Shown here piece by piece: positions 36,101 through 48,919 of a stretch of DNA of 64,000 nt (the first letter of the stretch is position 1; each line of letters begins with the position of its first letter). Source of the DNA: Lunularia cruciata (lineage: Eukaryota; Streptophyta; Marchantiopsida; Lunulariales; Lunulariaceae); the NCBI GenBank assembly GCA_948567375.1, contig OX419761.1:50470501-50534500 (forward strand). The letters run 5' to 3'. The notes below the pieces were generated by a model. It made no database searches. It was not told the origin of the DNA and was given only the letters and a program-made list of their open reading frames with translations. The position numbers and the translations under genes are program-made.

Positions 36101-36579
36101 AATGTTCTGGTAGTTCTGAAAAGGTTACGATTCTATTCAAATAAAAATTTCTTCTCAACCCACTGTATCTTCCCATAAATGCGTCAAGAGGGTAACACTG
36201 TGATGCCAACATAAAATCGTACGAAGAAACTGCCTTAGTTGCAACTATGATCCTGCTGAATTTCCAGACAGCACGTTATACGAATTGATACATGATAGAC
36301 CCGAGAAAGCAGGAGTATGAGAAGAGATACCAACCAAGATCTGGAAACATTTGAGCAATCGAGTCGAGGCAAAGTTTATCGCCTTGCAAGGAATCAAGCC
36401 CATGGACAGGACTGAGTGCGACAGAATACATGATGGGATGCAATTGATCTGCTGCCTTGAAACTCAAGTTGTACTTTAATTGAATTGTGGAACAGATCTT
36501 TACAATAAACATCACCTATCTCCAATCAAGTCGAACCAAATGATCGCTTTAGCTCACCTGCTCTTCATTGATACAAATG
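33155..36579. other. Intergenic region between AARE and the FKBP15-like gene
   Basis: Contains the 5' flank of AARE and the 3' flank of the upstream gene. Short ORFs here lack recognisable domains. At 36350-36480 the minus strand reads AADQLHPIMYSVALSPVHGL, probably 3' UTR of the FKBP15-like gene or chance. Confidence 0.4.
35130..35231. promoter_or_regulatory. G-box and palindromes, possible AARE upstream control region
   Basis: A perfect G-box (CCACGTGGC, core 35182-35187) lies between two inverted repeats: GTCCGTCC paired with GGACGGAC (about 35142-35168), and GGACTGGAG-TG-CTCCAGTCC (35212-35231). It is about 2 kb upstream of the AARE ATG, so a role as its promoter would need an untranslated first exon here; this is inference. 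Confidence 0.4.
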
Positions 36580-39500
36580 TCAATTATCTGCTATTAACTC
36601 ACTATTTCCAGAGACAGCATACTTTAAGTCGTCTGAATTACAATCTGACAAGCGCTTCAAATCTTCGTGATCAGCAAGTCTGATGCAGTCATCGGCAATC
36701 TCTGGCGCTACCAGAGACACATTCTCACATGGGTCAACATCGTCACCTTCTTCCTTTCCACCATCAAATGTAGGACTTCCATCAGCTGCATTCGTCACAG
36801 AGCACTCCAACTTTTGCTGCATTCCCGCCTCTTCATATGTCGAAGGTGAAGTTGTGCATCCATATACAGAAGGGGCTACGAGATCGAGCCCAGTCCTGGA
36901 TTGGCTGGCAAACAATGATCTATCTTGCAGCACCCGCATAACCGCAACCACTCCATCCATGAGTTTCTTATGTACCACAGGGAAACTCTGCTCAACATCT
37001 GGTCCTTGTCCAAGTTCCATAACCACCTCCCTAAAGTTGGCAAGAGACCACTTAGACATCTGGCTTGGAACCGCAGTAATCAAAGCTCTTCTAGAAAATG
37101 TGAAACGCAGGGGGAGAGGACAAGAACCAAACCTGTAGACGTTGTTCATTGCCAGCTTTAAGTCGTTTGATATGACTCCTGTCAAATCAGTTTCTGTCCT
37201 CGATAAGTCTTCACCGTTTGAAGGAATCAGGTCCAGCTCCGAGTAACTTCCAGTGGTTGACTGTGGTATCACTGATGACTTACAAGTCTCCAAGGCCCGA
37301 CTCACTCGTTGAATGTTGGAACTGGATTCGGAGGCCACATCCTCAAACGGCACGTCCAATATTTTCTCCGATTTGACAACATCAACAGACTGCTGAATGG
37401 ATTGCGTTCCTTCTGGAGAAAAAAGTAGGATAGAAGAGTTAGCATCCAAACAACCGAGACTCTACTCCCTATATGCAGTAAGTAAGATAATAGCGCGAAA
37501 TGCAGTAACCACTACGCCAACCAAGCAGAGGCTCTACCTGCAGTGATGGACAAGGCAGATTGGTCGTTAAGCTCGAGAAGCCTGCGTCTTAATTCTCTGT
37601 TCTCTGCCAGCATCAGAGCAACCGACTCAACAACACTGTCCACCTGAACATCACTATCTTCGTTTGGTTGGCCTTGTGATATCATTTCTTTTCCTCCAGA
37701 TTCAAGTCCCGACATCCATTGACCACTCGGGTATCTACTGTCATGAAGGCCTGCTCGTTTATCAGACACTTCAGAAAGAGCATCAACTTTACTGGTAAGG
37801 TCTCGTAGAGACTCGGCAAAAGTTTCCTGCAGCCCGACAACCCGAAAAAGAAGCCATCATGAGGTGTAAGTTACACCTGCGATACTCCAATGTGGAATGT
37901 GACAACACTTCGAGAAGACGTGAACCTGGCGATGAATTCATAGGGGACCTATCACTACCTCACCCGCACTGTCACTCAATGTCTTCAGTGCCTGTTCTCA
38001 CGCGTATGATATTGTCCACCTTTGGCTTTCATATAATGCACTAGTTCGTTGGCCGCATATTGAATAATAAATACACCTTGAAAACTTACAGTATACTAAG
38101 CTCAGGTAGCCGATGTATATTATCTGCATTACGACCATTTCTGCATTCCAATCAGATAACACAGAACGAATGTTGCTTTTGACATATATTATACACACCT
38201 GTGCTTGCTGAATACTTTGCAAGAGCTTGATCTGTTGATTCTCATACGAGCCCGTAGAAGGAACGCCATGAGGTGGAGGTACATACTGTGGAAAACCACA
38301 TGGAAACCAGGGGATAAATCCATGAGGGTATCCAGAGTATGGTGACACAGCCTGCCAAGGGAGAACGCTAGGAGCATATCCCACTTGTCCCAATGGAGGA
38401 AACGAAAGAGCTGGGTTCATCATTGAGTAGGAGGACGGAATATCAGTAGCAGTTGAGGTGGTATTTCCAGGATTAAAGAAAGGTGGGAATGGAAGGACTT
38501 GAGCTGCCAAAGGTGGACATGTACTTGGCAGCGTGGTCTGTAGAGGCTGTGGACCCGAGGACTGGGACGATTTAGATCTGTCCATCCCAGAATATGTAGG
38601 AGCACTGGAAGAGCTTAAAATTTTGGGTCCAGTGGTAACTTCAGCATTCAAAAACGTGATTGGGTCGACTAGACCAGCGGAAACTTCGTGTACTGTAAGG
38701 TTATCAATGAATGGACTATTCTTCCTTGCCAAATTATGACCGGAATTCGGTTGCTGAGGCTCTTCATCATGGAAATAATCTGGCTTTGAAACAAGTGGTA
38801 TCTCGTCGTCCACAGCAGTGTGTTCTAGCGACAAAGTTTCCAGCTCTGCGAGTCCATCTTCTTGCCAGTTGTTGACGTGGAGAGGAGAGTCCACTACACT
38901 GTGGAAAGTGCTATCAATTGCTTCAGGACTGCTCCTTGTTGAATTGTTAGGACTAGAGTTATGTATTCCAGTATTATCAATATCTGTATCTTGGATAGAG
39001 TTATCCAAAACAAGATCAAAGTCGTCTGTATGATAGTGTGTGCTTTCGACGTTATTCCTTTTGTGATCACTACCAATAGACGAATTGGGTAAATTGTAGC
39101 TTCCAGCACCACCGATGCGACTCAATCTGGCCATTCGATCGATCAATAGATCTCGCTTCGAACCAGTCAGATCCTTGTGCTCCGGGACATTCTCCTCAGC
39201 ATCAGTACTGGGACCAGTACCAGTAATCTTCATTTCTTCGTTCAGATTATTGTTATTGGAGTTTGGAGCTGTCAAGTCCTCCCTTTCAGAACCTGCGTCA
39301 CCATTGTAAGACAGCTGATCCGATGGAAGCTCTCTTCCATAAGATGACTCACTTCCAACGGGGCCCTTAAGTTTCCGAGTACGAGAAACTGAGACGTCAA
39401 AGAACAAGATTGCATCGGCTGGAACCTGCCATCCAAACAGCAACTATATCAGATTGTCTTGCACCTCCTGGTAAACAGTACGCATACTACTCCACTACTC

Positions 39501-42500
39501 CAGATCTAAAGACCATAGGACCCTAACTGCAAAACCGATGTGTTATTCCGCTCAATGTAATGCGTTAAACCCTCACACTCAATGCAGGAGTTCCCTCTAA
39601 ACTATATGGTAACCTACTAATCCAGGAACAAATGAGGAAGATGCAATGGCAATATGCTATAGATGATAAGTCGAATGCTTGCACTGGTACAAAACCCAAG
39701 TGAACAGTGGAAGTACCTTAAGGTGCGGTTGTGATAAATAGCACGAGAGTAGCACTGAAGGAAAAGACTGCTCAAAGATGAATTCCAAGATTGTCCCGAT
39801 ACAAAGTATATTCAGAGTACGAGCCCTAGTCCAAGAACGATAAATGATAGGATACCCTACTGCTGCACTACAGCCTACCGATTAAAAGTGCGTGAACAAT
39901 GTTCGATACATCCTTTTGTAGGAAGGCACAAACAACGCCTAGGAGGCGGAGTCTAACATTATTCCGGATTCAGATCTTCAGCTTCTACAGATGTTCAGGA
40001 AATGCTTAAAGCACAACCATCATCCCTTAAGGTCCATCATTTAGAAGAGTGTAGAAAAGGAATTTCCAAAAAGTAGAGAAAGTGCACTCCAGGTTTTGCA
40101 GACTCCAGAAACAGCGGAAGAAAAAGATAAAAACATACGGCCAAATTCCGACTTAAAGTTACACAGGCTTCTGAATAAAGGAAACGAGCAAAATCAGTAA
40201 TATTGCGAATGAAGAACATGACGCACATAAGCCGGCTTACATGAGCTGCCCATCTAAACCTGTAACGACACATTAACTTATCAATGCGTTCTCTTGCCAT
40301 TTTGAACAGTCCGTTAGGTGCTGCACCGTAGACGAACTTCTCTTTAGTCATTAATCCTCTCAGGCACGCCATTAAAATCGTAGAAAATCATCTTTCTTTT
40401 GGAAAAAACAATCAAAGTCACCGACGTATGATGAAGATGCATGTAGGAATGAAAACTGAAAGACACATATAGGAACCAAGGAAGAACATGATCCGAAATA
40501 AGGTGGTAGACAACTGTCAGGGAGCGTAACAAATATGAGAGCACGGTTCGGGATGAAAACAGACCAGAACACCTGTGCATGTCACATGATGAAAGAAAGA
40601 ATGTGCCTGCAATATAAACTGATTGGTTGTTGACACCACTCCGCGAGAACTGAACCAAGCATCACGTAAACAAGAAAAGACGTGCACCTGACACTTTCCA
40701 CACTGTACATCAAGTCCTCTCGACCTCCAATTAGCAAACAGGTAGCAATCATACCCTTTCCGGCCGCTGAGGAGCTGACAGGTAACCCAAATGAGGCGGA
40801 ATGATCAGCAACCGCCTCGAGCTTTTAGTCATTCCTAGAACGCCTTGTTCAAGTCCTGCTCAACAAGTAGCTGTTTCCTCAGAATAATGGCGAACGAAAT
40901 CTTATCAGTGCGGCTGTTAAGTGCGAATTCTATCTCTAAATCACGATTTGGATTCGTATTGCCCAAGTGTCACTAGAATCACAAAAACTGGGTTACGAAC
41001 AGTTCCTATACGATAGTCACATGCTGCACAACTAAAACCAACATTAAGGAAGACCCCTTTTCTTAGAAGCCTTGAACTCCTGGAAAGGCCTAAAGCTCTG
41101 CTTGGGTGCATTTTACAAACCCTGTATATAAGCTAGTAGTTTGTGGTGGTTTCCCCAGAATAGACGGATTCTGCGGTCAGAAATGAAACAAATTGAAAAT
41201 GTACCTTGAATTGCTTTCCCAGAACCCAGTTCAAGCTTCTTTCCCTTGCCTGCAGATGATTCCAGATAAAAATGAGACAATAAGTCTAAACTCGGCATAA
41301 CTCAAAACGACGTTGGAGAATATGCTCACTAAAACTGCATAATCAGGGCACCTGTGGTTTCTTGAAAGCTCGCACCAAGACTCCCTGGTACTCCGGGCCT
41401 CTCTGTCCAAGCCTTGTAAGTAACCTGTACCTATTGACGGGCAAAACGTGTCATTATAAAAGTAATCGCAGGACTTTGAGGTGCTAGACAAATAAAAGCA
41501 ATGTAAAGAGTACATGGTTACGATTAAGATTGTCCAGTCAGACTTTGATAGATGTCCATTATACCATGTCACCATCCCGCAGCCCCGTCTGAGAAATATC
41601 CTGCTGTGGACTTATGTCCTACATAAACACATCCCACCCATGAAACATTAATAACGCACGTACTGCAGCAAACCTAAAAAGTTAATGAATGAAGTTACCG
41701 TAGAGAGCGTGATTACCGACAAAAGTGCTCTGAATCAAGGCACAAGGAGAAAACCTGAATTAAAACACTCAAAAATGAGTTTGAAACTCGTGCAACCACA
41801 GAGCGTGCGAGAACCACGGCCCTTGCAAAGTCCTCCCAATCTTCTGGGCTGGCCACACAAGTTATCTGCTCAGTGACGTTTAGAATTTGGATACATCCAC
41901 AAACGTTGAAATACACCTTCTATGTCCAACAGTACTTTTAGGAGCTAAGAGGAGCGACGAATATTCTGCTAATCACATTTGTTAATCAGCTCAGCAAACT
42001 CAAAGAAGAGTTATAAGAAAAGCGCTTTGATGTCTTTCACAGAGGAGGATGAGTTCATCGCGAGAGAGACCTTCTGAAAAGTGCGCTCCAAGTTTGACTC
42101 GCTGACGAGAAATTCACCCAACAATCTGCTATGGGCTGCAGTCATCGATGAGCATTATACATATCTCATAACTTTCTACCGATATCTTAAATTGTGTAAA
42201 GTTGATAACGCTACTGAAAGTGTTGGTTCTAGGAAAGCTTTTATCCCGTAGTAATGATGATCGATAGAGGAAAAAAAATTTATTTCCTTCAATAGACTCT
42301 CCAGGAGGAATAAACGCAGCACATAAAAGTAAGTTTAAACTACCGATGATCTGCAGCGGCTAAAAAATTCATTTTACAAAACTACAGCTAGCCCGACAAA
42401 CTTTGCAATATGTTTAATCCAAAAGAAAACAAATTGGGATTAATTTTGAATCTTGAACCACATTTGAAGTCCATATGGTACTTCAAAAACCATATAGTCC

Positions 42501-43433
42501 ATGTGGAACTTACATTGGTGCGGAAGGCTTGAAGTCTATATATTCAAAATATTTCACAAATATTGAACTGCAACAAGAATTTAGAAAAGAATAGGAAGCC
42601 GCTTACCGTGCAGACGAAGTCACGGGTGATTGCAGTGTTTACCAAAGATCGCTTAGATGCATCATAGACAACAATGTGGTAACCCTGAAGATCAAGCAAC
42701 AAACGAAGTTAGATTAAAACCATAGGACATGAGAAATAGATCCCCCATAACAAGTCGCTACGGATGCAACTACGCTTTCTACATTCACATCGGAATTGCC
42801 TTAAGTTCACCTTGCGTAAGTTGGCAAAACTAACCGTTAACTCTTACTAGCTTAGCAACAACATCTGCATTAGTGCAGATCATGACAGTCAGCGACTGCG
42901 ATACGGTTTCTCTAGTAGAGTGTGCCCACTACTCCCATGTACTAACGGAAAGCTTCCCCACATGTTAACTTCTAATCGACATGCGGTCCATTCAGACGAG
43001 ACATTGCCTGGATGAATCTCACAATAGACCCATCACAATTAACTCACCTTAGTTTGAGTTGAAATGGTCTCCAAAATTGCCATGCCGGCAGTACCAACGT
43101 AGCTCTTACTCCCTGTCAGACGTTGAAGGTCACAATCTAAACTTAGCTTCTTGAGTTGGAGGGTAACGCCACTGGTGACTCTAGAACGCTGTATGTTGGA
43201 CCTAAAGACTCCGAAAGAAACTGTTGAGGCAAATGAAAGAAAAATACTGCGGAACGCGCAGCCAAGTCTGCAACGCTAATGGTCTCTTGAGCGGCCTAGA
43301 CTTACATTCCTCAGCTGCAACTCTTCTTCCTTCTCTATGCGAATCAAAATATTAAATGGTAATACACGTTGAAGAATGGTCAACCTGAGGTGTTGGATAT
43401 GAGCAACTGTAGAACAGCCACAGAATGCACGAC
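36580..43433 (-). CDS. FKBP15: FKBP15/WAFL-like protein: WH1, FKBP and coiled-coil domains (5' exons unresolved)
   Basis: Twelve phase-consistent exons: 43433-43385, 43201-43048, 42684-42607, 42135-42071, 41848-41797, 41618-41565, 41430-41352, 41249-41205, 40855-40755, 39425-38199, 37826-37538, 37412-36580 (TGA), giving about 1,007 residues to the stop. WH1-like domain first: STVAHIQHLR, YVGTAGMAILETIST, YHIVVYDASKRSLVNTAI, WVNFSSASQTWSALF, SPEDWEDFARAVV. FKBP domain next: DGDMVQVTYKAW, KKLELGSGKAIQGLEQG, SSRRLLIIPPHLGY, VPADAILFFDVSVSR. Then a Ser/Asn-rich segment with SKRDLLIDRMARLS, a Pro/Tyr-rich stretch, and a coiled coil (SLRDLTSKVDALSE; LMLAENRELRRRLLELND). In animals FKBP15 links actin and early endosomes. 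The FKBP12 pocket Trp is Leu here (GLEQG), so isomerase activity may be weak. The start codon was not found. Confidence 0.85.
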
Positions 43434-43689
43434 CTGCAAATTCAAGAACACACGTACCTCAACTTACTTCAGAGCCAAAGTGGAATTCCGTGGGGCTCTA
43501 GTGCTGATTCCTTTCTTATTTAAGCATTAAACCTGTTGTGTTACTGTGTGTCATGGTGTCCCCGTGAGGAATATATAGCAATAAAAACTGCCTGACAGTG
43601 ACTAACACCAAATCGACGAGAAGAAAGACGGGAAAGGTATTCAACTTTCTCCTTTCCAGTCCCTTCCTCAACTTCCGGGCAATAACTAA

Positions 43690-44570
43690 CCTGAAGAGTT
43701 GGAGCAGAACTGACAGAATCATTCGGTCCTGGACCGTTCGATGTGAATCCTGCAACAGGAACTACCTTCGGAGTACTAATCTGAGTTGTTGGCAGCTTTG
43801 GTGGATGGTAACGGAATGATGAGTTGCCACTCTAAACCAGATAAACCAGACATTCAGCTTTAGAATCTTATCCTATTCAACATCATTCGACGGAAACCAT
43901 ACCTAGGGAACCACAGAAGTAAGTGAGAGAAAACAAAGGCAAAAATATAACTCCCTATAGGCGACTTTTTATACCTCCATTCTGGTCTCCAAGTGTGAAT
44001 GACGTGACGCTTCAGACATATGCAACCAATCATCTTGTTACTTGACAAAACCTCAAAACCTGGAATATACAATACCTGCAATTTTTGCTGCTCCATAGCG
44101 AAAAGAGCGGACAACTTAGGAGCTTTACTGCCAGGTATTCCCCTGCATCCAACTTGATAATTTCAATACTTCAAGTGGAAGTTCGGAGCCTTACCACCTG
44201 CCTAGTTTGAATGACTTGAAATATTTGCAGAAAAACTCTCGTCCATCTACGTCTCTACTTGTGAACAGACAGTGTACACATTGCGTAATGAAATACAGAA
44301 CCCGCTGTAAGCAAACCCGGTTCTATACCCACGTCAGACAAGACTGACTCTGACGCTAACATGGTGACCACCCAGTAAAGATAGTCATGACTATCAATTA
44401 CATAGAGAGGTAAGCATGCGTAAGTCTGTATACAGGGGTTAGCATGATGTTTGTGAAGCATAGATACCTGCAGTACATTGTGAGTCCGAGCAAATGTAAC
44501 ATCCGAGAGAAGCATGACGTGGTGACAGCATGAGATGTTAGTGCACAGGACAGTAACTTCCCCAGAGTCT
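43690..44570 (-). CDS. Possible 5' exons of the FKBP15-like gene
   Basis: Three stretches with good splice borders on the minus strand: 44570-44470 (DSGEVTVLCTNIS), 44144-44076 (SKAPKLSALFAMEQQKLQ) and about 43832-43691 (PKLPTTQISTPKVVPVAGFT). Low-complexity, Ser/Pro/Lys-rich content is like the region before the WH1 domain in the family. Phases do not yet join cleanly to the exon at 43433, so at least one further exon or another boundary is needed. Confidence 0.35.
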
Positions 44571-47500
44571 GAAAACAAATATGAGACGCCCTCGGAGCAA
44601 GTGTATGAGGACAGGAGTTAATTCCTGCATGCTCTATATGAACATGAGTCCGTCGACACTGCAGAAACTGTTGACGGACAAGACCGTGTACACATTGAAC
44701 TGCCTTGTTGAGGTCAAATGAAGGTTAAACTATAAAAATAGACTTGGAGGTTCTCACGCCTGTGTTTGAGTCGCTCCAGTTCCTTTGAATATGTATGCAT
44801 CTATGTTTCATATGAAGAAAATCTATGTTTCGTCGTCTAAAGGACGAACGACAAATTCCGCCACTCGGCGAAGCTACCTGTGAATTATGCATGCTAATAT
44901 GTACATATATTAGAGGTTCAGCATACAAGCCTGTTGCATATCTTCCTTACTGCCATTGATTTGAAGATTATCTGAAGTCTTAGTTGATCCCAACTGTAAA
45001 AGAGTTAGTTCAGCAAGATTATCATTAGATATGTAATTCTCAAATTGTGTACGCGAATAGGCATCTCTGGTCTCCAGTGTAAGTTTTTTCAAACCCACAG
45101 ATTACCCTCCACACTCTATATATGTCATACACTTAGGACTGCTGTGGAGATATACATACTGCTGAACAAACATGCTGTGACAAGAAATCAGGAATGTATC
45201 TCCTGGTGTTTATTATCTACCCGCAACTGTTGGAGTTGTTTATGCAACTCTAGAGATGTAATTGATTTGAAGCATTCCAAGTCTCTTACACGGTGATTTC
45301 ATGCATGTTTACTCAGGCAATATCAAATTTAGTCTAAGATCCTAACAGGTCCGAATTTGGCACGAGTCCTGGCGAAAATACCTTCTGCGTACTAGTCCAA
45401 TCTAGAACGTAAAAATTACAACAACAGAAGCTGAGCTGATGTCTAGACAGAAGAGCTTAAAAATCTCACAAGCTTCAGACTATGGAAAGAAAATTCAGCA
45501 TCAGCACTAGAAAAACACAGGAACTGCAAAAACAAGACAATACAAAGCCGTCCGACATCACATTAAGCCGGCTGATTTGCGATGCCACTCCATTCCAAAA
45601 CGAGGCTAACGACCCCAGGAGAATGAGAAATACCCGTCAGGAATAGGCGGACTCGTCGGGCCACCAATATCTCGCTCCATTCTTTCGAACTCCCTCTTGT
45701 CACGAATCCCAAAAACAGAAGTTTCTCTACCGATCCATCTCTCAGCAATCGAATCAAAAGTCCTGTCACGTCGAAATTCCACTCAAAGAGCAGTAAGCAT
45801 GTAAGTGCGGGGAATTAAACCGCAGGGATGAGCAAATTCAGATTCTCTAAGGTCCAGGATATGTTCCAACGGTCGATGCGGAAAGCCCAACGCTTCCAAA
45901 TCAAATAGACGAAAAACTCGCACGCAGACCGTGTGCGAGAACAGCTCTCAAACACAAAGCAGCAGGCGCCCGATGGAAGTGGGGCTTTTTGACAACTGTG
46001 GTTCTAATTATCGCCTGATTTCAGCTTCAAACCTCCATCGTTGTACCTGGTATCATTCTACCGGGTAGCCTTCGTTCCCTAATCAACAAACATGCTATAT
46101 ACTTCAAACCTTGACTCTGTAGCCAAAGAGACGAGACAATTCAGGAGGATATGAAATTTGAAAATGCTGAATGAAGAAGAAAATAAAGAGTATCCAAGAG
46201 CCCAAGATTGATTCCATGTCCTTGTATTAATAAAGTGGACTTTCAACCACTAACGAGCCAATCAATAGATAAATCAACGTAATTAGTTATTATTTTTAGG
46301 CTTACTAGGCAAAGCATATTACTAACTTGAAGTTCCATCTATGCCAAACCTTCAATCTTGCTGAAACAACTGACGGATTCGCCGCCATCTCCAGCAAACA
46401 GATTGAGATGGGAATCCACTTTATGATTTTGGTAGTGATGACTGTCTTTGTTTGTTTGTGTCGTGAAACACTTTAAGGTGATATTTGGCGACTCCTTGGC
46501 AGCATTCCCTTTGAAATAAAATCTCCCATCATGATTCGGATTTTGATTATTCGGCTTAAGATAAAAATTACCTATGGATTTTAACCACTCCCTTGGTTAG
46601 ATTTCTTAACTACCGTTAATGTCTACTACTTGGTGCTTACTGGTGCACTTGAAATTGGGGAATTGTTTGTTTTACATTCATGATTCGGATTTGATTACTC
46701 GACTTGATACGTAAATCATTCATGGATTTTAGACACTCTGACGCTGAATATTTCCTAACTATAGATAGTTGGGTAATCTTTTGTCTTTTATCAATTACTG
46801 AAATTGACTTAACTCTTCTCTTAGCGAGTAGATACTTCGCCCAGGAACTATATTTATATTCTATATGTACATTATTCACATTTAGGTGAAGAAGTCTTGT
46901 ATACTGTAGAATTGGTACTGTCTTATATATAATATCCTTCCAACCTTGCACGAGGTCTTGAAGTTGAGATGGGCCTTTATAGCGGCCTGCTTATCACGGT
47001 GATTAAGCACTAACTGAAAACTTAAACTAATTAGAAACTTTAGTATAGAGTTTCCAATTAGTTTATCGAATGAGGTTAGTTTAGTGACTAATGGGTTCTT
47101 AGACGGTGTTGATGTGTTGATTTCAGAAGTTAACTTACTCAGAGTTTATAGTAGATTCTCAGGTGGAATCTAACTGCTGAATTTAAGATGTTGACCTTTT
47201 AATACTTAACCCGAACGTAGCGAATTAAATTTTACTTGCTTGGATTGTTATATTATAATCTATTTATACAAATATTTTCCCCAGTGGATTTAGAACACAA
47301 GTTGTAAAATTTTGACATCAATTTTCGGGATTTTTTCCTTGTTTTGGGAGTAAATACTTAGATAGTTTCTAATATATTCTAGTGAACTATATCTCAGCGA
47401 ACGTGATTAACCTGTGTGATGAGTGTATCTAATGATCGGTAAAATGTGTCAACAAATTTGAATCTTCATGGCAATAAAAGAAAGTCCTACATAACGCTCC

Positions 47501-47763
47501 GTAAAGGTTGTAAATAATTACTCTAATTTGAGTAATAAAGTGAAATTATCAAAGGAATTTCCGTTTAATAATATTTGCTAAACTTCCAAACGCATGTTTA
47601 TTCCAAACCATCCCATTTCCATGCATCTACATTCTTTGTATTAAAAACGATAGTCTACACAAATACAATAATGTAGGACTTCGTGTCACTTATTTTAATA
47701 AGGGAGATAATTTACTCTCTAAATCTGTGATAGTATATGATACGATATTTCTCCTTGCAAATA
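44571..47763. other. Upstream region of the FKBP15-like gene, then AT-rich intergenic DNA
   Basis: A possible far first exon on the minus strand starts at about 46388 (MAANPSVVSARLK followed by a GT donor), but it could not be joined by phase. From about 46.4 kb the DNA becomes AT-rich and shows no gene. Confidence 0.3.
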
Positions 47764-47963
47764 NNNNNNNNNNNNNNNNNNNNNNNNNNNNNNNNNNNNN
47801 NNNNNNNNNNNNNNNNNNNNNNNNNNNNNNNNNNNNNNNNNNNNNNNNNNNNNNNNNNNNNNNNNNNNNNNNNNNNNNNNNNNNNNNNNNNNNNNNNNNN
47901 NNNNNNNNNNNNNNNNNNNNNNNNNNNNNNNNNNNNNNNNNNNNNNNNNNNNNNNNNNNNNNN
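47764..47963. other. Assembly gap (200 N)
   Basis: Exactly 200 undetermined bases, so probably a gap of unknown size. ORFs spanning it are artefacts. Confidence 1.
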
Positions 47964-48640
47964 AAACAAAAACTAAATAACATGTAGTAATAATATGGAA
48001 ATGATGTAAATTTTGGTAATATTTTCATTTTCCACCATCATATTATTTGGTTAAAAACTAACTTCTAATGCAAAATACAATTACCATTGTTAACTCATAC
48101 TTATAGTAATGAATATTCTTTACAAGTTTACAAGACTCTACACTATATCAAAATTGAACCTTTGCTTGGTATATGAAGGGATTTGCCATGCAAATCTATG
48201 TTGCCACACAACATTGTTGTCAACACCATACACTATAAAAGCACAACTCATATAAGAAGTCATATACAAACTGTAAAAGTGCCACAATTGCACCCTCTAG
48301 CTAGTGGGTAGGTCCTTCTAACTCCAAATAGCTATCTATTCCGAGTATGTGATATTCCATATGGTGCAATGATCAAGAGGGTAGGTGCTATCAAGCCCCA
48401 TCATTAGTTGTGTGTTTGCAACCTATATCACATAAGGAATGAACAAGTTATAATGTAGAGTACATCAAGGACAAAACCATTACCATTTAGAAACCACCAT
48501 GAGAGGAGAGTAAAATATGACATATGTTATCCTCTTGTATAACTATCACACACTAATATAGTAGTAGCTCCATTAGTAGTCACATAGCATGCACAACAAG
48601 CTTGCCCATACAATTGCAAAGCTTGGATCCATTGTGCCAT
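47964..48640. other. AT-rich sequence without recognisable gene
   Basis: All frames are short. No domain, LTR or repeat could be assigned. Confidence 0.4.
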
Positions 48641-48645
48641 CAATG

Positions 48646-48912
48646 TTTTGGAGGTGGCATGGCACACAATTGTGCATATGATTATTCAAAACAAAACCAT
48701 CTAGTCTTTCCAACATGAGGCAAAACCTTGTGCATTCTCAAGATAATATGACTTGTAACCACATCAAGAGTCATGTTTGGGAGGTGGCATGGCACACAAT
48801 TGTGCATAGGATTATTCCAAAAAACACCATCTAGTCTTTCAAACATGAGGACATCAAAAAGCAAAACCTTGTGTACTCTCAAGATAGTACAACTTGTAGT
48901 CACATCAAGAAA
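48646..48912. repeat. Tandem duplication, about 130-bp unit
   Basis: Two copies begin GGAGGTGGCATGGCACACAA (about 48651 and 48780) and continue through ACCATCTAGTCTTTC, AACATGAGG, AAAACCTTGTG and CTCAAGATA to CACATCAAGA. The second copy has an insertion of about 10 bp (ACATCAAAAAG). No coding role seen. Confidence 0.85.
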
Positions 48913-48919
48913 AGTTGGT

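Noticed and set aside
40037-40372. Minus frame with GLMTKEKFVYGAAPNGLFKMARERIDK as an FKBP exon
   Set aside because: The exon at 40855-40755 supplies the family motif (GMTKSSRRLLIIPP) with exact phase on both sides, leaving no place for this frame.
45563-45769. 68-residue minus ORF as first exon of the FKBP15-like gene
   Set aside because: No recognisable sequence and no phase-compatible junction to known exons.
47690-48028. ORFs spanning the run of N
   Set aside because: They consist mostly of undetermined residues created by the 200-N gap.
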